Assembly: GCA_000432275.1 (NCBI GenBank)
Contig: HF995294.1
Location: 1 to 22,664 of the forward strand
Length of the DNA stretch: 22,664 nucleotides
Source of the DNA: Proteobacteria bacterium CAG:495
GTDB taxonomy: Bacteria; Pseudomonadota; Alphaproteobacteria; RF32; CAG-239
Direction: 5' to 3'
In this document: positions 13,962 to 20,736 of the stretch, piece after piece
How positions within the stretch are numbered: the stretch's first letter is position 1
How the letters are laid out: each line of letters begins with the position of its first letter
The notes under the pieces: model-generated
Database searches by the model: none
What the model was told of the DNA's origin: nothing
What the model saw: only the letters and a program-made list of their open reading frames with translations
Translations under genes and position numbers: made by a program

Positions 13962-14978
13962 ATGAAAATTTTTTTATCTTTGGCCATTATTGCCGTAATC
14001 GGACTGATATGGAAATTTTATCCCGTTCATTCCTGGGACAAGACTTTTGCCCAAAGCGATAAAGTCGACGTGAAAAAAGTAACGTTCAAAAACAGGTACG
14101 GCATAATGCTGACCGGAGATTTATATACTCCCAAAAACAAAACCGGAGAAAAACTGCCTGCAATTGCCGTCTCCGGACCTTTCGGCGCCGTTAAGGAACA
14201 GTCTTCCGGCCTTTATGCGCAAACCATGGCAGAGCGCGGTTTTGTCACGCTGGCTTTTGATCCCTCTTATACCGGCGAAAGCGGCGGAGACCCCCGCCTG
14301 GTCGCCTCCCCGGACATCAACACCGAGGATATGAGCGCGGCGGTTGACTTTTTGAGCGTACAAGAAAACGTTGACCCGGACAAAATCGGCGTTATCGGTA
14401 TTTGTGGTTTCGGAGGCTTTGCATTAAACGCGGCGGCAATGGATACCCGGATTAAGGCAACGCTCACTTCTACCATGTATGATATGAGCCGTGTCAACGC
14501 CAACGGCTATTTTGACGCAATGAGCAAAGAAGACCGCTATCAGCTTAAGACCAAACTTAACGCCCAGCGCACCGCAGACTTCAAATCCGGCACTTATGCC
14601 GCGGAAGCAGGCCTTCCGGACAAACTGACCGGAGCGGAACTGCAGTTTGTCAAAGACTACTATGATTATTACAAAACGCCGCGCGGATATCACAAGCGCT
14701 CCAAAAACTCGAATACCGGATGGAATATGACTTCGGCCTTATCGTTCATCAATATGCCGATTTTGACATACAGCGACGAAATCAAAAGCGCCGTTCTGAT
14801 GATTCACGGAGAGAAGGCCCACAGCCGTTATTTCAGCGAAGACGCTTTTAAAAAGCTGACCGGCGACAATAAGGAGCTGATGATTATTCCCAATGCCAAC
14901 CACGTAGACTTATATGACCAAACGGATAAAATCCCGTTTGATAAAATCACACGCTTCTTTCAGGACAATTTAAAATAA
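13962..14978 (+). CDS. Membrane-anchored alpha/beta hydrolase, Cys-nucleophile type
   Basis: The 338-aa product begins with a hydrophobic segment (residues 3-18) that acts as signal anchor or signal peptide, so the enzyme probably works outside the cytoplasmic membrane. The hydrolase core follows: oxyanion region AVSGPFGAVKEQ (69-80), DPSYTGESGGDPR (100-112), nucleophile elbow GICGFGG with Cys148 (146-152) as in dienelactone hydrolases, and His314 in NANHVDLYD. The cap segment with DYYDYYKTPRGYH and the HGEKAHSRYFSE motif are typical of a hydrolase family common in gut and soil bacteria, of unknown substrate. AGAGGAG precedes the ATG. It is the only gene under a MerR-type promoter and is followed by its own terminator, so it is probably a stress-induced single-gene unit. 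Confidence 0.85.
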   Translation: MKIFLSLAIIAVIGLIWKFYPVHSWDKTFAQSDKVDVKKVTFKNRYGIMLTGDLYTPKNKTGEKLPAIAVSGPFGAVKEQSSGLYAQTMAERGFVTLAFDPSYTGESGGDPRLVASPDINTEDMSAAVDFLSVQENVDPDKIGVIGICGFGGFALNAAAMDTRIKATLTSTMYDMSRVNANGYFDAMSKEDRYQLKTKLNAQRTADFKSGTYAAEAGLPDKLTGAELQFVKDYYDYYKTPRGYHKRSKNSNTGWNMTSALSFINMPILTYSDEIKSAVLMIHGEKAHSRYFSEDAFKKLTGDNKELMIIPNANHVDLYDQTDKIPFDKITRFFQDNLK

Positions 14979-14988
14979 CAACGACAAG

Positions 14989-15027
14989 CAGACAGCCGCA
15001 ATCTTAAGGGATTACGGCTGTCTGTTT
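14989..15027 (+). terminator. Probable terminator after the hydrolase gene
   Basis: A 15-nt arm (14989-15003) pairs with 15010-15024 with one internal mismatch, giving a CAGACAGCCG/CGGCTGTCTG stem followed by a short TTT. The T-run is weak, but the stem is strong and sits 11 nt after the stop. Confidence 0.65.
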
Positions 15028-15087
15028 CAGTTAGTTCTCCTTGGGCTTTTAACACTTTTTTACTCCCGTTTTGTTATGCACATAATT

Positions 15088-15116
15088 AAAAATCCCCGGA
15101 TGTTCGGGGATTTTTT
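15088..15116. terminator. Bidirectional intrinsic terminator
   Basis: AAAAATCCCCG (15088-15098) pairs with CGGGGATTTTT (15105-15115) around GATGTT. T-runs follow on both strands. On the minus strand it closes the xre gene, 6 nt after its stop; on the plus strand it backs up the hydrolase terminator. Confidence 0.85.
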
Positions 15117-15121
15117 GAATA

Positions 15122-15652
15122 TCATTCGTTTTTTGGGGAGTCAGACTGTTTTTCCGAATTGTAGTGGTACGGACTTTTGGACAGGCTGTGCATCAAATCG
15201 AATATTTGGCCGGCAATTTCGCGATTTGATATCTTGAAATACATCCTGAGCAGCTCCTGGGCTTCCGTCGAGGTTTCCTTGGTGCCGGGAAACGGTGCGC
15301 GGTCAAGCTCTTTGTCCTCATCGCAATCGCCGTACATCATCCGCGGGCTTTGTTTGGCAATTTCAAGCGGCATATCTTCATAAAAGAAGTTAACGTCAAC
15401 CCTCAAAATCCGGCTGACATCCCACAACCGGCTGGCGCTGAGGCGGTTGCGCCCCCGTTCGTACTTTTGAAGCTGCTGAAATTTCACTCCCAGTTTTGAC
15501 GCCAGTTTTTCCTGACTGTATCCCAGCAAGGTTCTGCGCAGACGAATACGATTTCCGACATACACATCTATGGGGTTCGGCGCCCCGTCCGGACAACGCC
15601 CCCGAGACGACGGCTTGATTGAGTTTGAAGACGTCTCATCAAATTGCTGCAT
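15122..15652 (-). CDS. Xre-family helix-turn-helix regulator
   Basis: The 176-aa product has a Cro/C1-type HTH domain in its centre: PIDVYVGNRIRLRRTLLGYSQEKLASKLGVKFQQLQKYERGRNRLSASRLWDVSRIL, about residues 27-85 (the SQEKLA...QLQKYERG core is the DNA-reading unit). A flexible Ser/Gly-rich N-terminus precedes it, and an acidic helical C-terminal part of unknown role follows. The PNPIDVxVGxRIRLRR start is characteristic of a chromosomal regulator family abundant in Alphaproteobacteria, not of phage repressors. The start is ATG 15652-15650, because AGGAGG lies 5 nt upstream; earlier in-frame ATGs (15685, 15667) fall in or beside the T-run of a terminator and lack a ribosome-binding site. Targets are unknown. 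Its leader contains a complete intrinsic terminator. Confidence 0.85.
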   Translation of the reverse strand: MQQFDETSSNSIKPSSRGRCPDGAPNPIDVYVGNRIRLRRTLLGYSQEKLASKLGVKFQQLQKYERGRNRLSASRLWDVSRILRVDVNFFYEDMPLEIAKQSPRMMYGDCDEDKELDRAPFPGTKETSTEAQELLRMYFKISNREIAGQIFDLMHSLSKSPYHYNSEKQSDSPKNE

Positions 15653-15672
15653 CTGTTCCTCCTGCATATTTG

Positions 15673-15711
15673 AAAAAAAAAACAAACTCCACCTTAAATC
15701 ATAAGGTGGAG
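15673..15711 (-). terminator. Intrinsic terminator inside the xre leader
   Basis: Read on the minus strand, CTCCACCTTA (15711-15702) and TAAGGTGGAG (15696-15687) form a perfect 10-bp stem with a 5-nt loop, followed at once by TTTGTTTTTTTTTT. The T-run ends about 10 nt before the AGGAGG of xre. This is a full Rho-independent terminator placed where it would stop any transcript heading into xre: either an attenuator or the 3' end of a separate small RNA. Confidence 0.75.
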
Positions 15712-15897
15712 GAGCTCCTTACACGACAATAGTGCAGTCATTATTTACCACAAACGAGTTTATGGCTATTACCTGACACTCCTCCGCGGTTAAACGTAAG
15801 AAGTGTCAAATCTTCTGCCACATAACAGTTTGACTATGTTATATTGTCGGGATAAGGATTCCCTGTGTTTTACAATAATACGCAGCACGCGGCTGCC
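15675..15897 (-). ncRNA. Candidate small RNA or attenuated leader upstream of xre
   Basis: A promoter (15904-15931) and a terminator (15673-15711) on the same strand bound about 220 nt with no convincing ORF. The interval has several inverted repeats: GCGGC/GCCGC near its 5' end (15888-15898), GGGA/TCCC (15849-15863), and TGACACT/AGTGTCA (15774-15780 with 15802-15808). The segment GGAGGAG (minus strand, 15785-15779) can pair perfectly with CTCCTCC (15714-15708), which overlaps the 5' arm of the terminator, so an antiterminator fold is possible. I found no match to 6S, 4.5S, tmRNA or RNase P RNA. The rest of the 15712-16100 spacer is AT-rich without genes. Confidence 0.35.
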
Positions 15898-15960
15898 GCT
15901 ATCAGTATAACGATGTAAAAAGAATAATCAATTAAAATATCTTTGTGCAGGATAAGGATT
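15850..15960. repeat. Direct repeat GGATAAGGATT, copies 100 bp apart
   Basis: The 11-mer GGATAAGGATT occurs at 15850-15860 and again at 15950-15960, exactly 100 bp apart, on either side of the predicted xre promoter. The first copy is part of an imperfect GGGAT...ATTCCC dyad. The spacing and placement suggest binding sites of one regulator, but two copies could be chance. Confidence 0.4.
15904..15931 (-). promoter_or_regulatory. Promoter of the xre leader transcript
   Basis: On the minus strand, TTGATT (15931-15926), 16 nt, TATACT (15909-15904). The -10 box is one base from consensus. The predicted start, about 15897, gives a leader of roughly 245 nt before the xre ATG. Confidence 0.5.
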
Positions 15961-16100
15961 TCGGCGTTGCACGGGTTCTGAATTTGCGGTGAAAACACAA
16001 GCCGATTAGACAAAATAAACGTTTTTTTACAACCTTACATCTTAAAATTACTTGAATTTTTATTTTAAAGTGTTAGAAAAAAGTCAAAATAAATATAATT

Positions 16101-17273
16101 ATGGAGTTATTGAGAACAAATATTTATATGTCTAACATAAAAAATCTTTTTATGAAACAAACAGAAACAAATGAGTTTGTGGCTCAAGGAGCTGCTACTT
16201 GGCAAGAACGAGAAGAACACGACCGGATTATGAAAGCTTTGGACAACGTCCGCGGTTTTGTTGATTCTTATTTTTACATCAACGGCAACTGTTACTACTG
16301 GTCGACCAAGCCGCTGCCCGAGGAGGAAGCTCTGGCTATTGCCCAGCGCGGACGCCATGATGAAATTATGTATATGATTCATCAATACGGCAGGGCAAAA
16401 TGTCCGGGAGACCAACAGCAGCATCTGCATCATGTGCACACCTGCCTGCTGCCGCAATCCGTACAGGTTATTATCGCCCGGCGCAACAACCGTGAAGAAA
16501 TGGATGCTTTTCTGCTGTACAACGGCTTTGAAGAACTTGGACAAGACATTGTGCTTGACCGCGAAGACCATGAGGAAATTATGCGTTATGTGGACCGTCA
16601 TGGTTTTAAGCTGAAACAGCAGCGCAGACTCAAACAACGGGGCAACAAGGACGAAATCGGCCTGCATATTGCCAGACACGGACTGGCCGACGAGCTGCTC
16701 GACGAAATGTTTGACGAGATTGCCGCCGGAGGAAGCCTTGACGAGTATTATCAGTTTATCGAGAGAAACCAGTTCCGCCCCGCTTATCAACGACGGATGC
16801 TGCAGACGGTAGGCACCGACGCTTTTAAGGCTTATGCTGACCGTTACGGCCTGTGGGAAGAAGTGCACGGCGACCTGATTGAATACCGTCTGCCAAGCGA
16901 AGTGATGTATTATCTTCACCGGCATTGTTATCTGAGCTGGGACGGCGAGAAAAAATTTGCCCGCAAAGCCCGGCACGAAGACAAGGCCTTTTACGTCACA
17001 AACAAAAAAGGCGATTCAATCAACAGCTTTTTATGGGCGCTGTTTACGGTCAGACCGTTGGAATACGACTTGCTGACCGAATGTTTCCTGAAGCTGACGT
17101 ATCCTTACCATATTGTGGAAGAAGACGTGAAGCTGATGCAAGACGGCTCTCATCAGGAAGTTATGGAGCGCATTGAGGCGGGAACCCTTGACGACAAAGC
17201 GCTGACAGCTTTGTTCTTCCGCAACAATCCTTCGGAATTTGAAGCCTATCTGGACAAATGGCTGAAACGTTAA
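16101..17273 (+). CDS. Unrecognised helical-repeat protein
   Basis: I do not recognise a named family. The 390-aa, His/Arg/Glu-rich, soluble protein is built of degenerate helical units of about 26 residues with the core R-G/N-x-x-D/E-E-I/M-x3-I/L-x2-H/Y-G-F/L. Units are visible at residues 79-98 (QRGRHDEIMYMIHQYG), 124-146 (RRNNREEMDAFLLYNGF), 151-172 (REDHEEIMRYVDRHGF), 176-197 (QRGNKDEIGLHIARHGL), 232-252 (TVGTDAFKAYADRYGL) and 260-280. The shape suggests an ankyrin- or TPR-like scaffold for protein contacts. There is no signal peptide or membrane segment. Starts at 16101, 16128 and 16152 are possible, none with a clear ribosome-binding site; the longest is given. It is a single gene with a strong terminator. 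Confidence 0.75.
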   Translation: MELLRTNIYMSNIKNLFMKQTETNEFVAQGAATWQEREEHDRIMKALDNVRGFVDSYFYINGNCYYWSTKPLPEEEALAIAQRGRHDEIMYMIHQYGRAKCPGDQQQHLHHVHTCLLPQSVQVIIARRNNREEMDAFLLYNGFEELGQDIVLDREDHEEIMRYVDRHGFKLKQQRRLKQRGNKDEIGLHIARHGLADELLDEMFDEIAAGGSLDEYYQFIERNQFRPAYQRRMLQTVGTDAFKAYADRYGLWEEVHGDLIEYRLPSEVMYYLHRHCYLSWDGEKKFARKARHEDKAFYVTNKKGDSINSFLWALFTVRPLEYDLLTECFLKLTYPYHIVEEDVKLMQDGSHQEVMERIEAGTLDDKALTALFFRNNPSEFEAYLDKWLKR

Positions 17274-17292
17274 ACGTTCTGTTTCTTAACAC

Positions 17293-17332
17293 AAATAAAC
17301 CCCGGAAAAACAATCCGGGGTTTATTTTTTTT
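17293..17332. terminator. Bidirectional intrinsic terminator
   Basis: AAATAAACCCCGG (17293-17305) and CCGGGGTTTATTT (17315-17327) form a perfect 13-bp stem with a 9-nt loop and T-runs on the plus strand. It ends the repeat-protein gene and also lies just past the stop of the convergent DXS-like gene. Confidence 0.88.
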
Positions 17333-17339
17333 CATCGGC

Positions 17340-19088
17340 TTATCCGAGTTTGAGAATCTCGGCAATGATTTGTTCCGGCGTGAGGCGGTATTTTTTATAC
17401 AATTCCTCTACCGGCACCCGGTCGGTAAATTCTTTGTCCGCGCCGAAATTCAGCACCTTTACGGAAGTCGGGCCGTAGAAACGGGCAATCTTTTCGCCGA
17501 AACCGCCGTCAAGTTCACCGTTTTCCAATGTCACGACAATTTTGTGATCCTGTTTCAGACCTTCCAGCACATCCCGGTCAAGACCGCTGTAATAACGCGG
17601 ATTAATCAAAGTTGCGTCAATGCCGTGTTCCTTAAGGCCGTCAACCACCTGCCGGCCCAGCCCGAAGAAGCTCCCCAGCGCCAAAACGGCAACGCCGCTT
17701 CCCCGGCGGACGACCTGATAACGGTTAAGCGCGCCGTAATCACGTTCAACCGGCAGCGCTGCGGAAGAAACCTCCAGCGGTACCCTGATGACAACCGGAT
17801 GCTCCCGTTGTTCCAATCCCCAGTTCAACATGGCCAGATATTCCTCTTTGTCGGCGGGTGCCAGGCAGACAATGTTTGGGATGTTGGAAATCAGGGGAAT
17901 GTCAAAACTCCCGAGATGAGTGACGTCCATACCGGAAATTGCTCCGGCAAACACCAATATGACAGCGGGATTGTTATTGATTGCCAGGTCCTGAGACAGT
18001 TGGTCGTAGGTTCTTTGGACAAAGGAACTCCATACGCAGAAGACCGGCTTGCAGCCGCCTTTGGCCAGAGCCGAAGCCATAGCGACGGCGTGTTCCTCGG
18101 CGATGCCGACATCGACATAGTTTTGTCCGAGCTGCAGTCTTCTTTCCGGAGTAAGGCTGAAAGCTCCGGGGGTTCCGGCAGTGAGAATGACGACGTCTTT
18201 GTCTTTTTTGATTTTTTCATTCAAAAAGTCAAAGGTTATGTCGTTATAGTTCTCTCCGGACATATCGACTTTGCTCTCGCCGCTGGCAATGTCAAAAGGA
18301 ACGTTCCAGTGCCATTTTTCCTTGTTTTCCTCAGCAAACTTATATCCTTTGCCTTTTAGGGTGCGGACATGGATGAGGGTCGGCTTTGCGGCGTCTTTGA
18401 CTTCACGGAGAACGTCAATCATCCGGCTGACGGAGTTTCCTTCGCCGACATAATGGTAATCAAAGCCTAGCGCCTTGAACATATTGCATTCGGCACGCCC
18501 TTCCGTCTCGCGCAGCAGGCGCAGATTGGTGTAGAGGCCGCCATGATTTTCGGCAATGGACATTTCGTTGTCGTTTACGATGACGATAATGTTGCTGCCG
18601 AGAACGGCCGCATTGCTCAGCCCTTCCAGCGCCTCGCCGCCGCTCAGCGAACCGTCGCCGATGACCGCTATGACATTGTGTTTTTCACCCTTTAAATCAC
18701 GGGCTTTGGCCAAACCGCAGGCAAGGCTGACGGAAGTTGAAGTATGGCCGACCTTGAAAAAGTCGTGTTCGCTCTCGTCCGGATTGGTATAGCCGGAAAT
18801 CTTTGACATTCCCTCATCGGTTGTAAAGCCTTCCTTGCGCCCGGTCAAAATCTTATGCGGATAGCTTTGGTGAGACACGTCATACACAATTTTGTCACGC
18901 GGAGAATCAAATACATAATGCAAAGCAATTGTGGTCTCTACAATGCCCAGATTAGGCCCGACATGACCGCCGACTTTGCTGTCGCGGTTCAAAATCGCGC
19001 CGCGGATTTCCCCGGCCAGCGCTTCAAGTTCTTCTGTGGTGAGCTTTTTTACGTCTTGCGGCGAGTTAACGGAATCTAAATATGACAT
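17340..19088 (-). CDS. DXS-like thiamine-diphosphate enzyme (probable paralogue of 1-deoxyxylulose-5-phosphate synthase)
   Basis: Canonical DXS joins pyruvate and glyceraldehyde-3-phosphate at the head of the MEP isoprenoid pathway. This 582-aa protein, shorter than the usual 620-640, has the whole fold: His42 in GGHVGPNLG, YDVSHQSYPHKILTGR, the ThDP motif GDGSLSGG...NDNEMSIAEN (144-181), catalytic Glu331 in GIAEEHAV, and Arg359 in FVQRTYDQ. In the acceptor pocket, the DRAG arginine (E. coli R420) is replaced (FAGAISGMD, 380-388, also one residue shorter before His391), and the YPRG arginine (R478) is Leu438 (IRVPLEV). It may therefore use another acceptor. The start ATG 19088-19086 has CAGGAGA 5 nt upstream; the frame extends upstream only into its own -10 box. 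The promoter is MerR-type. Confidence 0.82.
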   Translation of the reverse strand: MSYLDSVNSPQDVKKLTTEELEALAGEIRGAILNRDSKVGGHVGPNLGIVETTIALHYVFDSPRDKIVYDVSHQSYPHKILTGRKEGFTTDEGMSKISGYTNPDESEHDFFKVGHTSTSVSLACGLAKARDLKGEKHNVIAVIGDGSLSGGEALEGLSNAAVLGSNIIVIVNDNEMSIAENHGGLYTNLRLLRETEGRAECNMFKALGFDYHYVGEGNSVSRMIDVLREVKDAAKPTLIHVRTLKGKGYKFAEENKEKWHWNVPFDIASGESKVDMSGENYNDITFDFLNEKIKKDKDVVILTAGTPGAFSLTPERRLQLGQNYVDVGIAEEHAVAMASALAKGGCKPVFCVWSSFVQRTYDQLSQDLAINNNPAVILVFAGAISGMDVTHLGSFDIPLISNIPNIVCLAPADKEEYLAMLNWGLEQREHPVVIRVPLEVSSAALPVERDYGALNRYQVVRRGSGVAVLALGSFFGLGRQVVDGLKEHGIDATLINPRYYSGLDRDVLEGLKQDHKIVVTLENGELDGGFGEKIARFYGPTSVKVLNFGADKEFTDRVPVEELYKKYRLTPEQIIAEILKLG

Positions 19089-19131
19089 CTTGTTCTCCTG
19101 ATAAATTTTATACGAATCTTGTTTGTTGACC

Positions 19132-19162
19132 ACTATAAAATTTAGAGTTTACTCTAAGTCAA
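19132..19162 (-). promoter_or_regulatory. MerR-family-type promoter/operator of the DXS-like gene
   Basis: On the minus strand, TTGACT (19162-19157), 19 nt, TATAGT (19137-19132), with the dyad TTAGAGTAAACTCTAA (19157-19142; 7-bp arms TTAGAGT/ACTCTAA) inside the spacer. The block from TTGACT through the dyad differs from the hydrolase promoter at one base. Transcription would start near 19125, leaving about 36 nt of leader. Confidence 0.78.
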
Positions 19163-19190
19163 GAGATTTTTTCGACATTTGAAAAGTTTT

Positions 19191-20090
19191 TTATCGAAAG
19201 CGGCGGCTGACATAATCCGCACTGATGTCCATAAACTGAACAATCCGGCGCAAATGAACGTCTTTTTCGCGGATACGGCTCATAAAATCCCTCACCTGGC
19301 GGCCATAACGCAAGTTAAGGTACTTTTCGGCGATTTGCCGGCTTTCTTCCCTGTCTGCCGGATACCAGGCCGGAAAGGAGACAAAGTCGTCTTCCGTGGT
19401 GGCGGTGGGCAGCGGCGGACGCGAATAATAGCTGGCGTGCAGGCCGTGGACAGGCCGGTAGGTGCATTTGTCCTCATCCGGAATCTTATAGCCTTTCGAT
19501 GCCATAATCCGGTACAAAAGCTCTTCGTCGTTGTCATCGGCGGGACAGCTTCCGGCCGGCAGCCTGACCGGAAACATCTTGTCATATTCGATAAAATGCA
19601 GGCCGCTCAAACGACGGGTGTTCTTGCGGCAGATGTTGGAAAAATCAAGATGATTTCTTTTAATGTTATCCAGGTGCTTTTCCAAGACTTCTTCCAGCAC
19701 CATTATGTCGCAGTCTCCGATATAGACATATTTGGCTTTTAGAAACGGCTGCGTGACAAAGCGGACCGAATTGGGAAAAATACCGCGGCAGGACACCGAG
19801 CTGAACAAAACCCGGGAAGGATAAGTTTCTTTATAAAAATCGACCAAGTGAGCGTATTTTTTATAAAACTTTTTCATATTCGAAATGCCGATTTCCACAA
19901 CCGCCCCGGGATTGGAACAAAGAACAAAAATCGGATACAACAAAGCAAATTCAAAATATTTTTCATTTACGCAAGTGTAGAAAAGCAGATTGACGTCGCC
20001 AAATGACCTGCTGTCGGCATCTGACTTTGCCCGACGGCAAGCCGGCCGAAAATCAAAAATTTTAGAAAACAGTCTGCGAATCCGCTTCAC
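19191..20090 (-). CDS. GT-A-fold glycosyltransferase-like protein
   Basis: The 299-aa product looks like a nucleotide-sugar-dependent transferase of the GT-A superfamily, distantly GT8-like. It has an early strand VNLLFYTCVNEKYFEFALLYPIF, a helix/strand unit leading to KYVYIGDCDIMVLEE with the DxD-type motif DCD (residues 126-128) that would bind metal and sugar nucleotide, and a later HFIEYDKMFPV and PVHGLHASYY segment with possible metal-binding His. The N-terminal RIRRLFSKIF is basic and amphipathic, as in peripheral membrane transferases. The start is GTG 20090-20088 because GGGGAGGT lies 6 nt upstream; the longer frame would begin at a TTG at 20117, too close to the predicted transcription start. 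Donor and acceptor are unknown; an envelope glycan is the natural guess. No other glycan genes are nearby. Confidence 0.65.
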   Translation of the reverse strand: MKRIRRLFSKIFDFRPACRRAKSDADSRSFGDVNLLFYTCVNEKYFEFALLYPIFVLCSNPGAVVEIGISNMKKFYKKYAHLVDFYKETYPSRVLFSSVSCRGIFPNSVRFVTQPFLKAKYVYIGDCDIMVLEEVLEKHLDNIKRNHLDFSNICRKNTRRLSGLHFIEYDKMFPVRLPAGSCPADDNDEELLYRIMASKGYKIPDEDKCTYRPVHGLHASYYSRPPLPTATTEDDFVSFPAWYPADREESRQIAEKYLNLRYGRQVRDFMSRIREKDVHLRRIVQFMDISADYVSRRFR

Positions 20091-20126
20091 GGCGACACCT
20101 CCCCTTGTTACGTACAACCGAAAGAA

Positions 20127-20154
20127 ATAATATCCCCGTCGCCGAATATGTCAA
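20127..20154 (-). promoter_or_regulatory. Promoter of the glycosyltransferase-like gene
   Basis: On the minus strand, TTGACA (20154-20149), 16 nt, TATTAT (20132-20127), close to consensus. The start near 20120 supports the GTG at 20090 as initiation codon. Confidence 0.65.
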
Positions 20155-20241
20155 TGAATCATTATAGTTATTGGAAGAATTGTCCAAAGATACAGTCTCG
20201 GCCTTTTTGATTTTTTTTGTGTACAAATACTGTTTTTTAAC

Positions 20242-20276
20242 AATTATTAAATCTTTTAATAATTAAATGTTTTAAT
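20242..20276 (+). promoter_or_regulatory. Tandem palindromes, probable MarR operators
   Basis: Two adjacent dyads share the core ATTAAA-N3-TTTAAT. The first has 10-bp perfect arms (20242-20251 and 20255-20264). The second has 6-bp arms (20262-20267 and 20271-20276). Their centres are 16 bp apart, 20-45 nt before the marR ATG. AT-rich dyads at this position are typical MarR autoregulation sites. Confidence 0.6.
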
Positions 20277-20296
20277 AACCAAAACGGAGACATAAA

Positions 20297-20731
20297 ATGA
20301 GTGCAGAAGAGGTTGTCAGAGAGTTTTTCCGGAGCGTCGGCAACGACCGCCGGCTGACCAGGCAGCTGTATAACTACATAAAACCGCCCAAACAAAAACC
20401 GCAAAAAATATTTTTGCTGGACGATTTGAAGGAAGCGGGAAAAGCGAAGTTGAAAGACATTGCGGCAAAAACCGGCTATTCGCCGCAGAATTTGTGCATT
20501 CTTTACAACGGATTGGAAAAAGACGGCCTGATTGCCAGAGAAGTAGACAGCACCGACCGCAGAAACACTTATTATTTTCTGACCGACAAAGGCTTGCAGA
20601 CGCTGGAAAAGAACAAAAGCAAAGCCCGCGACGCCATAAAGGAACTCTTCGGCCGGCTGTCGGACAACGATTTGACCGAACTAAAAAAGAGTCTTGAAAA
20701 AGTTAACAACATTATAGAGAAAGTTATGTAA
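20297..20731 (+). CDS. MarR-family transcriptional regulator
   Basis: The 144-aa product has the MarR winged-helix layout. An N-terminal dimerisation helix is followed by the HTH (AKLKDIAAKTGYSPQNLCILYNGLEKDGLIAREVD, about residues 51-85), the wing with DRRNTYYFLTDKG (88-101; the family's D-x-R-x3-x-x-LT-x-x-G pattern), and C-terminal dimerisation helices. MarR proteins repress efflux or stress genes and release DNA on ligand binding. GGAG lies 7 nt before the ATG. Five nt separate its stop from the efflux adaptor gene, so it probably heads the marR-macA-macB operon and represses it through the tandem dyads upstream. The ligand is unknown. Confidence 0.9.
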   Translation: MSAEEVVREFFRSVGNDRRLTRQLYNYIKPPKQKPQKIFLLDDLKEAGKAKLKDIAAKTGYSPQNLCILYNGLEKDGLIAREVDSTDRRNTYYFLTDKGLQTLEKNKSKARDAIKELFGRLSDNDLTELKKSLEKVNNIIEKVM

Positions 20732-20736
20732 CGAAG

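Noticed and set aside
16107..16976. Open frame antisense to the helical-repeat gene
   Set aside because: The plus-strand frame is longer, has internal repeats and ends before a strong terminator. The antisense translation has no features of its own.
17370..18359. Long open frame (329 codons) antisense to the DXS-like gene
   Set aside because: It is a shadow of a gene with clear family motifs, and its translation has no recognisable domain.
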